Assembly (NCBI GenBank): GCA_024516035.1
Contig: CM044959.1
Coordinates: 26,330,070 to 26,394,069 of the forward strand
Direction of reading: 5' to 3'
DNA from: Bactericera cockerelli
Lineage: Eukaryota > Arthropoda > Insecta > Hemiptera > Triozidae
DNA: 64,000 nt
Part shown: positions 1 through 13,800 of the stretch, piece after piece
How positions within the stretch are numbered: position 1 is the stretch's first letter
How the letters are laid out: every line of letters begins with the position of its first letter
Notes under the pieces: model-generated
What the model was told of the DNA's origin: nothing
Databases searched by the model: none
What the model saw: the letters and a program-made list of their open reading frames with translations, nothing else
Made by a program: the position numbers and the translations under genes

Positions 1-764
1 TTTTTTTTTTATGAAACACCTTTTGGGAAAAACAAAACCCCTATTTTTAATTTTTGGTTTTTAAAAAAACCCCCCTCTTTTGGGGGTTCCCCAAAAAAAT
101 TTGAAACTAAAACCCCCGAAAAAAATAACAATTTTTTTTAGCCCTTTTTCCTTTTTTTCCCTTTTCCTCCCCTTTTGTTCGGTTTTTCCCCTGGGGGAAA
201 TTTAATTTTTTTTTGTAAGGGTTTATTCTCTTGTAAAAATTTTTATTTTCATTTTTAATTTTGCTTTTTTTAATTTTTAAAACACATTTTTCAATCTTTT
301 TCCTTTTTGTTTATAGTTTTTAGATTTAAAATTTATAAAAGGGGGGACCATGTTTAACTTTTTTTGAAAAAGTCAAACAAAAAATAAATTCTAAATTTTT
401 TAAAAAAAATTTTGTTCTTTCAAACATTGCCCCCTTTTTCCCCCAAAAAATCATCCCCCCCCAAAAAGGGGAAATGGATTTCGAGCCGGGGGCGTGATGC
501 CCCCGCTCGGGCCCCTCTTGTTTTTTCCCGGAGGGGGACAAAAGGGGGGCCCCCTTTTCCCACCCCCCCAAAACCCCCAAGAGGGACCCCCCAAACCCTT
601 GGGCTACAAGCGCCTCGCAGTATTAGGGGCCTTTTCCCTTTTGGGAAAATTCCTCAAAAACCGGGCGGGGAAAATTACAAAAAAAATTTTTTAGGCCCCC
701 TTTTACCTTTTCCCAAAAAAAATGTTGAAAGGGGGTTTTCCCACTGAATACTGATCCCCCCCCA

Positions 765-930
765 AACTCGGGGCGCGTTAATGCCCGGGGTTTTCGTGGG
801 GTAAAACCCAATTAAAACAAGGGGCCGGGGGGGAAAAATTTTGTGATGCGGGGTTTTCCCCGGCCCCCCAACCCCGGGGGTGGGGGGGCAATTTTTGGGT
901 TTAGGTTTGAATTTTTTTCAAAAAGAGGGG
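765..930 (+). mobile_element. 5S-rRNA-headed SINE, blurred copy
   Basis: Allowing for homopolymer errors, the order of motifs matches the clean 5S-headed SINE at 37,321: GGCGCGTT-AATGC, then the GGTTCTCGT-like 5S motif, then a run resembling AAGTTAAGCAAC, then GTGATGC-GG, CCGGCCC-AACCC and GGGTG. The match is by eye only, and the boundaries are approximate. Confidence 0.5.
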
Positions 931-3900
931 GGAAAAAAAACCAAGTTTTAAGGGGTTAAAAAACTTTCTTCTTTTAAAAAAAATCAAAAAAATTTGGGGG
1001 CCCAATCAAATTCCCCTAATACTTCTACACTAAAGGGTGGGGTTTTCACTGATCCTTGCCCGGGGTTTTACTTAATTTCTTTTTAATCTCATCTATAAAA
1101 ACTTTGTCTTGCATTTTCAGACTTTACAAAACTTTTTTCCCCCCCTTTGAGGGGGGGGCTGGTAAAAATTTTTAAAGTGATGTTTTTTGCTTTAATTAAT
1201 TTTTTTGGTGTAAGGGGTACAACCTGTATCCTTTTAAACCCCAAAAAATTTTTTAAATTTTTAAAAAAAAACCCCCTAAAAAAAAAAAAAAAAAATAAAA
1301 AAAAAAAAAAAAAACCTGTTTTAATCGGGCCCGGGGCTTACAAGGGGAAATTTTGTTTGTTGTAATAGCTGTTACTTAAGGGGGTTTTTAGGGATTACGT
1401 CTTTCGTTTTTCCTTTTATTTTAGAATGACTTCGAAAAAACAACATATTGTTTTTTTGGGGTTATTACCCAAAAAAACCCCCAAAGGGGGCTTTCTCGCC
1501 GGGGTTTTTTCCCATAAAATCTGAAAAAACTACATCGTAAAAATTTAAAATTTCCCCAAAACTTAAAAAATTACTGAACCCTTTCAATTTTTGCCATAGG
1601 CTGTCCATTTTCTTTACCCCCCCCTGTTTATCATTTTCCCCTTTTGGGTGCGAAAAATTTCCCCAAAATTTATTTGCAAGTCATAACTTTTTTTTTCAAA
1701 TTTAAGTCAAAAAAATTTTAAATTTTTCGTATCTTAGCCCCTTTTAAAATTTATTCAAAAAAATTTTTTGAAAGGGGCTTTTAACATCATGTAAAATTTT
1801 TTTCCCCCGGAAAAAAAAATTTCTAACAAATCTTTTTGAATATTTAATTTTTTCAATTTTTTTTTAATTTTTGAAGCCGTTTCGATTCCTTTCTTTTTAT
1901 CTGTTTTGCGGTTTTGCGTGCCTTAAAAATTTTTTTCCCTTTTCTATTCCACTGCATTTAATTCAAAGATTTTTTTAAAAGAAAAATGTTTTTTTTCCCA
2001 AAACCGCACTTGCCCCATATTTGGGGGTTTGATTATTTTTTTTTTTTTTTTAATCAAAATTTTTAAAATTTAAAAAAAATTAAAAAAAAAAAAAATTTTA
2101 AACCACTTACGCCATAGAAAATGAAAAATTTTTTTTTTTAAAAAAATTTTGGAAGCGCGGGGGCTCAGTTAACCCCTCCTTGCCAGGGGGAAAAGGGGTT
2201 CCCCCCCCCGGGGCCAAAAAATTTTTTTGGTATTTTTTTTTTGGGGTTAAAAATTTTTTTGGGGGGGATACCTTCCGGGTGCCCCTTTAAAAACCCCCAA
2301 AACCAAAGGGGGGAAATTTTGTGTCCTTCTTACCATAAAGGGGGGGCCATACTGGGGGGGGGGAAAAAAAACCAAAACCCAAAAAATTTTTTCAGTACTC
2401 CTTTTGGGGGCTACAAATAAAAAAGGTTGAAACCTCATTTTTAAAAAAAAAATTAAAATACGGGGGATTACTTTAAACTATTTAAAAATTTCCCCCGGGG
2501 GAACTAAATCTGTTTAATTTTTTTAGAAATAAAAAATAATGAGAAAATTTAAAAAAACCTTCTTTACCTTTGTACCCACATTACGATTTTCATCACAAAT
2601 ATATCAAATAATTTAATGTACACCATCCATTTAAAATTTTTTTAAAAAAATTTCCTTTAAAAATTTTTTATAAATTTAAAAAAAAAAAAAACGGGAAAAG
2701 GGGGCAACAAAGAATTCACTTTTTCCCTTTAAAACAATCTTTTATCTTCTATTGGGGACTAGGGATGTTTGTTTTTTAAATTTAAAAGCTTTTTCCCTTT
2801 TAAAAGGGGTTTTTTTTTGTACATTTTTGGGGTTTTAAATTTTTTTTTACATGGGGGAAAAATTTCGCCTTTCGTTTTTTTTCACCTGCCAAATAATAAA
2901 TTATTTCTCTGAAAGAAATGAATAAAATTCCCCTAAGAAATTCAAAAAGTACAAAAGGGTTTTAAAAACATAAGAATAAAAAATTTTTAAAAAAGGTGAA
3001 TCTAAAATTTCAAAAAAAATCAAATGTACCCAAAAAAAGGGTTTTTAAACCCCAAGTACCCAAACCCCCCCAAAAAAAAAATCCCCCAATTTTAAAACCC
3101 TTTTTTTTAACCCCTAAAAAACCCTTTTTTTCAGTTTTTTAAATTCAAAAAACCCCCTTACAAAACCTTAAAAATTAAAAAACCCCTCAAAAAACCCTTT
3201 AAATTCGATCAATTTTTTAAAACCCCCGGGTTTTCCCTTTGAACCCCGGGGAAATTAAGCAAAATTTTCCGGAGGTTAAGATTTGGGGGGGTACCTTTAA
3301 AAATTTTAAAATTTTCGGGGCCCCCCCTTTTCCCCCCCCCAAATCCTGGGGTCGGGGGGGGGAATTTGTTTTTTTGGAAAGGGGGGAAAACCCCGTGTTA
3401 GGCCCCCGGCGTTAAAAAAGGGGGTTTAAAAAACCCCCCTTTAAAAAAAAAAAAAAAAAACCTTTAAATGAACCTTAAAAAAAAATCAAAATTTTCCCAA
3501 AAATTTTTTTCATTCTTTTTTTTAAAACTTTTCTTGTACCCCTGTAGCTTTATATTTTAAAACAATTTTAAAAAAGCGGTTTATTTTTTGCAAAAATTTC
3601 TTTTCTAGCTTAAAAAAGGGGGTTTTTGGCACCTGTCGAACTTACCCCCAAAATTTTTTTACCTATTTTTTTTTCCCTTTTTAAAAATTATTTGATTTTT
3701 TTAAATTTTTTATTTTTTTTCTTACATACAGTAGAAATCTTTTAACGAAACCTTTTTTAACAAAAATCGCAAGCAACAAAATCTCCATTTAGGGGGAAAT
3801 TTTTCCTTAAGTCTTAAAAAGGGGTTTTATTAAAAAAGGGGTTTAAAGGGGAAAAAAAACTTTTTCCCGGGTTTTTCGGGGGTTTTTGTTATAAACTTTT

Positions 3901-6900
3901 TTCCCCTGTACTTTTTTTTCTGTTTTTTATTGTTTTTTGGGGGAAAATTTTAAATTTTTTTATTGTCCCCCAAAAATTTTTTAAATTTTTTCTTTTTTTA
4001 ACCTTTTAAAAAAAAACGAAAGGGGTATGTTTTTTTCCCCCAGGAGGGGGCCCCCAAAAGGGGGTTTCCCCGGGGATCATGGGGAAAAGCAAAGGGGGAC
4101 GGGGCCCGGGGGGAACCCCCCTCCTAAAGTGCTGGGGGAAGCGGGGGGGGGTCTTGTAACACCCCCCTCATCATCAGGGACTTTTTCTGGCAGAAAGCCA
4201 CCCCCCGGGGGCCAAAACCAAAAATACAAGTTGGGGGTACTGGGTTTTAAAAAATTTTTTTGGTTTTTAAAAAGGGGTCGGGGGGGGGGGTTTTTTAAAA
4301 AAAGGGGGTAAAACCATTTTTTCTTTTTTTTTGGGGTTGGGGGGCCTTTTTTAAATTTTTTACCCTCCTTGTAAAACAGTGGTAGAAGGGCTGATCATTC
4401 CTCCATTTGGGGGGGGCTACCTTTTTTTCCGACCCCCCAAAAACCCATATGATAAAAAGGGAATAAAATCTCAAAAAAAAAAAAAATTTTAATAAACCTT
4501 TTGGGGGAAAAGGTAACGAACAATAGGTTCATCCCCCCCCCCCCAATTTTTTTCTACCCCAACCCTCTTTTTTTTTGGGGAAAAAACCCCAAAAAATTTA
4601 AAAAAAAGGGGTTTTCTTTTTTGGGGTTTTAAAAAACCAAAAACCCCCTTTTACGCTAGGGGGTTAAAACCCCCTTTTAAAACACTTGACTATAAAAATA
4701 AAAATTTTTCCCCCAAATTTTTCCCTTTAAAAAAACCCCCGATATTTCATTTTTCTTTGGGGGATTTACACCCAATCAACATTTCACACTATTTAAACCC
4801 CTTCCCCAAAATTTGACTTGCACGGTTTTTCCAAAAAAGGGGGGGGTTTTTACCCCCATGGGGGTTCCCCTATGGGTTAAAAAATTTCCCCCTTTTTCCC
4901 CCCTTGGGGCCCCCCGGAAAATTTTGGGTTTTTTTTAAAAATTGGGGGAATCATTTTAAAGCCTTCCCCGCCCTCCCCCCCGGGCCCTTATTTTTGAAAA
5001 AACCCCCCTAATTGTTTTAAAAATTTAAAAGGGTTATATTACAATTACAAAAAAAAATCCTAAACCTTGTTTCCTTCTCAACAATTTTCATCGTTTATCC
5101 CTCAACAAGCTGGGGGACCCACTCGCCCCCCCTAAAAGGGGGACGGTTTTTTGGGCCCCCAAACCCCCCCCCCGGGATAAATTTTCAGACTGGCGGGGGA
5201 AGGTTTCCCTTTGGGGAAAGGGGGGGTTTTTTGGCCCCCGGGGGACGATCTACAGGAAGACATGGGGTAAGGGGGGAAAAAAATACAAAAAAAAAAAGGG
5301 GTAAGAGTAAAAATTGGGGGAAGGTGGGGGCTCAGAAAAAAAATAAACAAAAAAAAAAAAAAAAAGGGGGTTTTGGGAAAAATTTGGTTCTTTGGGGTTA
5401 AAAAAGGGGCCCCCTTTCCCCGGTGCGCTCGTTTGACCCACACCTAAATGAGAATACTGAATTTTTTTTCGCCCACAGGGGGAAAGGGGTTTTTACGGGG
5501 GGATTACCCCAAAAAAAAAACCCAAAACCCCCTACGGAGCGCTTTTCGGGGTAAAAATTTTTAAAAAAATCCCCAAACACTTTTTTTAAAAAAAAAAAAA
5601 AAATCTTAAAAAAATTTTTAAAAAAAATTAAAAGATTTAGCCCAACAAACCTACGGGGGTTAAAATTTTAGAAAAAAATTTTTACCCTTTTATACCCCGA
5701 TTGAAAAAAAAACCCCCCTTTATTCCATTAAACAAAGGGCCTGTTTTTTTTTTTCAAATTTAAATAGAATTTTTTTTTCAAAACTTTTAAAAATTTCTTA
5801 AAGGGGTTTTTTTTTTCCCTAAAACTAAAAGTGTTGGTCGGGGCCTGTTTAAAGGGGGAATTTTCCCTTGGGGGGGTGCATGCCCCAAAACACGCTCGGG
5901 GGGTCCACACCGGGCATGAAAAAAAATACTAAAGGGGCCCCTTGGGGGAAAAAGACCTCACCACAGAACTGCTAAAAGGGGGATTAGTTATTGTTGCGCG
6001 TGGGCCCCCCCGAAATTGGGGGGTCCCTACCAACTGGGGGTTTAAAAAATTCCCAAAAGGGGAAAAAACCCCCCCTTTGGGGAGGACATTTCTTTTTTTT
6101 TTTTCCCTTCCCCTTTTTTTTTTTTAAAACTTTTTTTTTTTTTTTTATTCATTTGTTCTACTGTAATTTTTTTTGTTTTCCTAATAAGGAAAAAAAAAAA
6201 AAAAAAAAAAAAATCTTTTGGCCCCAAATTCCCCCAAAAAAATTTTTTTTGTTTAAAAGCCAATTGTAATAAAATTTTGTTTTTTTTCCTTTTTTTAAAA
6301 AAAAAATAAATAAAAGTTTGTTATTGTAAAAAAATTTTTTGAAAAAAAATGCAAATGATAAACAAATGTGAAAGTTTTTATCAACATTTCAAAAAAAAAT
6401 TTTTAAATTTTAAAATTTTTTTCCATCTTTTTCGGGGGTTTTGGGGGCCCTTTTCTAATCTCTTACATGTGGGGGGTTTGAGGGGGGGTTTTTTTTTTTT
6501 TTTTCCCGCCCAAAAACTATATGAAAAGGGGGGTTTGTTTCAGTCTCTTTTGGGGTTTAACTTTTTGTAGGGTTTTTTTAACAAAAAATTTTTTTTTTTT
6601 CAAAGCAATTTTTAAAACCCCAAACTTCTTACACATTTTTTTTTAAAATTTACTTTTAAAGTGCCATTTTTCATTTTAAAAAAACCTTTCATATTTTTTT
6701 TTTGAAAAATTTTTTTTTTTTTAAATTTTTTTTTTTTTTAATTTTGAAACTTTTTTAAAATTTTTTCCCCCACCCGAGCCGCCTTCTCCCCGGGGTTTGG
6801 GGCATGGGGTTTTTAAAATAAAGTTTTTTGAAAAAAATTTTTAAAATTTTTGTTCTCCCCAAGAGATTGAAAAACTCGGGGTTTCCCGGGGTTTTAATTG

Positions 6901-7434
6901 AAAATTCTGTATAAAGGGGGAAATCGTATACAGAAAAGGGGCTTTTTCCCCGGTTTTTTCCCGCCCAAAATTTTTTAATTTTAAAAATAACTTTCCCAAG
7001 CGTTTGAAATTAAATTTTTGGTTTTTTTTCTGAAATTTTAAAATTACTTATCATAAACTTTTCCCAAAACCCTCCACCGGGGTTTTGGGGGGCATTGTTG
7101 GGGTACACTGGGGACCGGGGCCTTTTGGGGCCCACAGGGGGGACCCAAAACCCGGGGCCCCCGGGGGCCCTTTTTCCCCCCTCCCCGCACCACCTGGGCC
7201 CTGGGGCCATAAAAGGGCCCCATCTCCTGCCAGGGGACACAAAAAGGGGGAAGCGGGGCCCCTGCTTCCATCGGGGTGTTTGGCGGAAAAGCGAAATATG
7301 TATAGTATAGATTATTTTAGAAAAAGTATCTTTTTTTAAACTGTGGGGTCAGACAAGAACCCCTTTTTTTTTTCATTTTTAAAATAGCCCCTCTTTTTTT
7401 TTTTTTAAACTAGGGGGTTAAAAACCCCCTTCCC

Positions 7435-7835
7435 CCCGCCCATAAAAAAACACACCCCCCCAAACACCCCAAAACCCCCACACACACACCCCCAAAACAC
7501 CCCCTCCCACACCCCACAACACCCACCACACCACCACGCAAAACACCACACCACACACATAACACCCCAAAAACCCCAAACCCAAAAAAAACCCCCAAAA
7601 CCACACCCCACCCCCCAAAAACCCACACACACACCACACCCCCCACCCACAACACACCACACACCCCCCAAAAACACAAACCCACACACCACACACACAC
7701 ACCACCCACACACACCCCACACCACACCACACACACCACACACACACACCACACACACACCCACACACCCAACACAAAAAACCACCACAAACACACACAC
7801 CACCCCCCCACACACCCCCCCCCACACACACAAAA
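7435..7835. repeat. CA-rich microsatellite
   Basis: About 400 bp of almost only C and A on the plus strand, mixing CA, CCA and CACCACA units with stretched C and A runs. Beneath the sequencing noise this is probably a (CA)n/(CCA)n microsatellite. Long minus-strand frames rich in Val, Cys and Gly come only from the repeat and are not genes. Confidence 0.75.
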
Positions 7836-10800
7836 AATTTTTCATTTAGGTTGAAAAAAAACCTGAATTTTTTTTTTTCCCCCATTTTTTTTTTGGGGGA
7901 ATTTTCCCCGGGGAAAAACTCAAACTCATCAGAATTTCGCGTTTTTTTATTCAAATAAAAACCCAAAAAAAACCCCTTTTTCCTAAAACTTTCCCCGCTC
8001 TGGGTTATCCCCCTCATTTTAAAAATTTTCGAGAAAAAATGTTTTTGGGTCAAAAATTTAATTTTAATTTTTCCCATTTTTTTTAACTTCCCCCCCCTTC
8101 CCAAAAGGGGGGCTAAAAAGGGAATTTCGGATCGTTTTTAAATTTGAAAACAAAAAGGGGCCTTGCCAAAATTTTTTCTCGCTTTGGTTGATATTCTCGC
8201 GAAAAATTTGGGAAAAAAAAAAGGTTTTTTATTCAAAAAATTTTTTTTTTTTTCGTCCCCTTTTTTTTTTAAATTACTTTTGTATTTAAACCCGGGGGTT
8301 TTAAAAATTTCTAGCTTAGAAAATTTCCCCCCCAAAAGCGGACCTATGTGCAAATTTCGGTTTCTTTTTAAAAACGGTGGGATTTGTAAAAAAAAATTTT
8401 TAAAACATACAAAACACACACCCCATACAAAAAACCCCAGTTTCTTTTATAGATATAATTTTTCATGATTTTTTTTTAAATTTTTTTTGGGGGAAACAAA
8501 AAAAAAAAAAAAAATTTTTTTAAAAGGGGGTTCAAAAATTTTTTTTTTATTAAAATTTAATGGGGGTTATTATGTCAAGCTCAATTTTAACTTTTTAAAA
8601 AATCTACTTAAAATAAAAATTTAAAAAACCCTTTTTGAAATAAAAAAGGGAAACATCGAGTCAGTTAAAAAGCTTTCTCAAATGTTAAATTTTTTAAAGT
8701 TTTGGGCCCTTAAAAATTTAAATTTTTTTAAACGCTTTTTGGGGGAAAATGAATTTCCAACTCTCAGAAATTAACCCTTTTTTTAAAAGGGGTTTTTTGG
8801 GGTTTTTTTTTTTACCAAAAATCCTTGGTTTTCCCCAAAACCCTTTATAAAAGGGTTTTTTTTTTTTCTTTCAAATTTTTTTTTTAAAATTTTTTAATTT
8901 TTAAATAAAAAAACTTGACTATTTTTTTTAATTTTAAAAACCGGGTTTTTTTTTTTTTCTTAAAAGTTTTCTCAGTTCAAAACCCTTTGGGGGGTTTTGG
9001 GAAAATTTTAAAATTTTTTTTTTACCATTTTTCCAAAAAGGGTTTTTTTGTTTTAAAATTTTTGGGTTTAAAAAAAATTTTGGGGAAAAACAACCGGAAA
9101 AAAATTACAAAAATATTTTAAATAAAATTGGCCCCCTTTTACCAATCCAAAAAACCCTGCAAGAGACACAATATTTCCCCAGGGGTTTTTTTTGGAAAAG
9201 GGGGAAAAGCCTTTTTTAAAATTTTTAAAATTTTAAAACTTATAGATTTGTTCCTTTTCTTTCAATGAAAAAAAAAAAAAAATCTTTGGGGAAAAGGTCG
9301 TGTTAAAGATGTTTTTTTTGGGAAAAAAAAAAAATTTTTCCCCATTTCAACAAAAAATTTTTTGGGGTTTTTCCCGTTTTTTAAAAGGGCTCTTTCTTTT
9401 TTTTCCCCCATTCTTTTAAAAATTTTTAAATTTTTGTATTTTAAATCTCTTTTTCTAAAATTTAAACCCAATTTTTGGGGATCAAATTTAAAATTTAAAA
9501 AAATTAGCGAAAGGGGGCCGTTTTCTTGGATGGGATCCCCCCCCATGCGGGGGTTTTTTTCCTTTTATTTCATATCTGACCCAAAAAAAATGAATCGTAG
9601 GTTAGGGGGAAAAAAAGGGGTTTTTTTAAACATTAACCCGTTTTTCTAACATTTTGAAAGACCCTTCTTACCCTTTAAAAAAAAATTATATTAAAACCCA
9701 AAAATTGCTCAAAGAATTTACCAGAAGGGGAAAGAACCTCCCAAAAAAGAAAAAAAAAAATTTTTTAAACAATGTCCCGTTTTATGGTTTTCTGTGCCCG
9801 GGGAAAAAACTAAAAATTTTTTTTGCATCCTTAAATAATAATTTTAATTGGGGGCTCTCCTACAGTTATTTTTTAATTCTTCTTTTTAATGTTTCCCGAA
9901 TGTTACGGGGGAAAAAAACCAAAACCCAGAAATGGGGGGGGGCATTTGGAACGGGGCCCTACCCAGGGGGCCCCCAAAACAAGCCTTCCAGAAAGGGGGC
10001 GGGGGGGGAAAGTTCCCGCCCTCGAGGGAAACTCTCCTCGCCTTGTCATCCCTTTCCCCCCAAAAGGGGTGACGGGGGGGGAAATTTTTGTTAAAACCCC
10101 TTTTAAAAACTTTTTGTTGGGGCAAAAATTAAAAACCCAAGGGGAAAAAAAACATATGGAAAATTCTTGAAGGGCCCCCAAGTTAAAAAAAAAATTTTAG
10201 TTATTATGCTACGAGAAAAAGGGGTCAAAAACCAGAAAAAATTCTGGTTTGGGGTTTTAAAAGGGGGGGGGTGTTTGACGGGGGCCAGATTTTATGAAAA
10301 AAAAAATTTTTTTTAAAATTTTTCTCAATAAAAATTTTAAAAATTGGTTAGGGGGCCCCCAAAAGAAAAAGTTTTTTTACACCCCCAATTACAAGTAAAA
10401 AATTTTCCCCCCCCCAAAAAAAATTTCGGGGGGGGTTTTTAAAAGGGGGGAAAGACCATTTCTCCTAGGGGAAATAAAAAAGGGGGAATTGGAAAACCCA
10501 ACCCTTACAAGGGGCTACCTTTTCCAAAATTTTTAATTTTAAAAAAAACCCCCGGGTCCTCAGATTTTTTATCGCCTAAAATTTTTTTCTCCCCCCCAAA
10601 CCCCTTTAAAATTTTAAAGTTGCCTGGACCATCACTAACCCCTCCATTTTCCCAAAAAGCGGGCCCCCCCAACAAAACAACTAAAATGTTTTTTTTTTTT
10701 TCCTTGAATTTTAAATTTTTAAAAAAAATCTAGCCATTGATTTTTTCCCCCTACCCCTTTTTGGATTTTCCACTTTTTTTTGAAATTTGTTTTTGAGCGG

Positions 10801-13800
10801 GGGGGAATCCCAAAAATATTAATATTTTTTTTAATTTTAAAAAATTTTCCCCCAAGGGGGATTTGGGAAAAAAGTGCCCCCTTGGGGGGCCCAAAAGGGG
10901 GAAGAATTGCCGTTTTTAAATTTTTCATAAAGACAATGAAAGTAAATATCTTTTTTAAAATACAAATTTTTTTTAAATTTTTCTTTTCCAGTGCCCCCCA
11001 GTATTAGAGAATTGATGAATGGAAAGGCTTTTGAAGTTTTTTCCCCCCCAAAAAATTTGAATCCTAATTTCTGGAGGCTACTTACTTCACAGGGGGCCTG
11101 TACGAGCCCCTGTGTCTTTTTTACACGGGGTATTTCACCCCCCCCTTTTTTAAATTTTTGGGGAAAAAACCTCCCAAACCCTCTCCCAAAAAAAAAAAGA
11201 CTTATAAAATCTTTTTTAAAATTTTTTAAAAAATTAAAAAAAAAAAAAAAAAAATTTTAAATTTAAAAAGGAAAATTTTTGGGGTTTTAACACTTTAATT
11301 TTTAATCAAAAAAATTTCCCATTTTACTGTTGTTGAAAATTTTATTTTTTTCATTATCCACGGTACAGAGAAAAAAAAGGGCCCCAAACCCTTGGTCCCC
11401 CCAACAATTTGGGGGTTACCCCTTACCAAAGTCTTCAAAGGGTTTTTCCCTTTTTTTTTGGGGGGGCCCCCTTTTTTTCCCCCCCACCCCCCAGCCCCCC
11501 CCCCTTTTTCATTTTTTCAACGCCACCAAATCCTTATGAATCTTCATAAAAACGTATGTTGAATAACTGGAAAAAACTAAACGGGGGGTTCCCGTCCCTG
11601 ATTCTTTCAAATGCTTTCTATTTTTTTTGGGGGATGGCAAAAAAGCCCCCTTTTTTTTAAAAAATTTTTTGGGGGAAAGGGGGTTCCCCTTTTTTTGATT
11701 TTTTTTTGGGGATATTTTTGGGGGAATTTTTTTAAAAATAATACCTTTTGCTTTTTTTTTTTTTGGGAAGGGAAAACCTTTTAAAGTTTTTCTTGATACT
11801 TTATCTAAAATGAATTTATTTTTCCAATTAATTTTTTTTTTTATTTTTTTACATAAAAAAAAAATTATCTGTAAAAAAAGGGGCCTTTTTTCCCCAATTG
11901 GGGCCCCCAAAGGGGTTTTTTATTTTTGCCAGGGGGTTTTAAAATTTTTTGGGGCAAAAAAGCCCCGGCCCTCTTTTTGGGGGGGAAATACTGGGGGACT
12001 ACCTATTTTTTTTTTTCACCCCTTTTTTTCACAGCTAAAAATTTAAAAATTTTTGGAAATGTAACATAGGGGGGGGGTGATGAAATGCCAGCTTTTTTTT
12101 AAAACTTGGGTCCCCCCTTTTTAAAGCGCCATTTTTTTTAAAATTTTTGTGCCTTTTTCCCCTTTAAATAAAAAGTGACCGCGAACTTACAAACAGAAAA
12201 AGCTTGAGGACCAGAAAAAATTTTTTCAAAGGGGGATTGATCTCAAAAAACTAAAAAACAAAGGGTTTTTTTTTAACCCCTTTTCCCCCCGGGGAATATG
12301 AATGATCCAAATTTCAAGCTTGATGAACGGGAATTTCCCCCCCTAAACTGTTCAGAACGTTTGTTTTTCAAAAAAAAAACCCCAATTGTTGATTTTTACG
12401 GGGGCATGAAAGGGGGGGGTTAAAACTTTTTTTTTTGGGGGGCCCAAAAATAAAAAATTAAAAAAATTTTGTAGGTATGTTTTTTTTTGGGGGAACCCCA
12501 AAGGGGCCTTTTTTCTTTTTTTTTGGGGTTGGCACTTTTACTAAACCTCCTTATAATGCTAAATTCATTTTTTTAAAATTTCTTTTTCCCGGGAAAACCC
12601 CCCACGGGGGTCGTTACTCAAAAATTTAAATTTTTCATTTTTCCCCCAAAAAGGTATGATGGCCCCCAAAATCCAATTACGAGCAAAAAAATTTTCCCCT
12701 GAAAATTTTTAAAAAAAACCCCCCACCCCCTTTGATCAACCCAAAACGAAAAAACCCCACTCTGCCAGGGGGGACTACAAAATGCTCAAAAAAAATTTTT
12801 GCTAGCCCCCCTTTTTTTGGATGTTTTTAAAGGGGTTAAAAAAACACTTGAACATTTTTTTTTTTAAAAAAAAAAATTTTTTTTTTTAACGCATTTTTTT
12901 TCATGCGGGGGGGTTTTTATAACTCGACAAAAAAAATCAAAATTCTTTTTTTGGTTTTTTTAATTTTTAACCCCCTTTCCCAAAAAAGGGGGGAGAGGGA
13001 TTATTTGGGGGGGAATCCCCCCAAAGTGCATTTTTTAATTTTTAAATTGGGGACTTCTGCCCATTTAAAAAATTAAAACTCGGGGTTTTTGGGGGAAAAA
13101 AAATGCTTTGAGCATTAAACCCCGGGGGGTGGCCCCCTTTCCCCTTAGATTTTTATTTTTTTTTTTTTTTTTATGGGGAAAAAAACCCTTTTTATTAAGA
13201 AAAAAAAATTTTTTAAAAACCCGGGGCCCCGTTTTGTTTTAGTTTTTTAAAATAACCTTTTTTAAATTTTACAAATTACTTTTTAGTTCAATTTCTTTGA
13301 AGAACGGTCAAACAATGAAAAATCAGTTAAAAAACAATTTTTTTTTTAGCTTTTTTTAAAACCTTTTTTTAGGGAAATTTTAAAAATTTTTCCGCTTTTA
13401 AAAAATTTTTTTGGGGGGGGCCCCAATGGTGAAAAAAAAACCAATTGAATACGGGGGGGGCGGGGGGTTTTAAAGTCCCCATTTTGAATCGCCCATGTGA
13501 AGCCGCATTTAAAAATTTTAAACCAAAAATTTTAAAAAACAAAGTTAGAAAATGCACAAAAAAAAAAATTTTTTTTCGAAAAAATTTTACCGGGGTTTTC
13601 AAAATAATTTTATCAAAGCAAAAAAAAAACTTTTTGCGTGGAGATTTTTTTTTGAAAAAAAAATGATCGAAAACAGTCCCGGGGTTTTTTCACCCCTTTT
13701 TAAATCATCTCGGGGGGGGGTTTCATAAATTTTTCCCTTTTGGGGGGTTTTTTTCAACCCCCCCAAAAAAAGCATTTTTTTTTTTTTAAACCCCCAAAAA

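Noticed and set aside
4027..4311. Apparent 94-codon Gly/Pro-rich protein
   Set aside because: Lies in the homopolymer-inflated block; frame and composition are artefacts.
7405..8104. Long minus-strand frames rich in Val, Cys and Gly
   Set aside because: They come from the CA-rich microsatellite in noisy sequence; the composition is that of the repeat and no domain is present.
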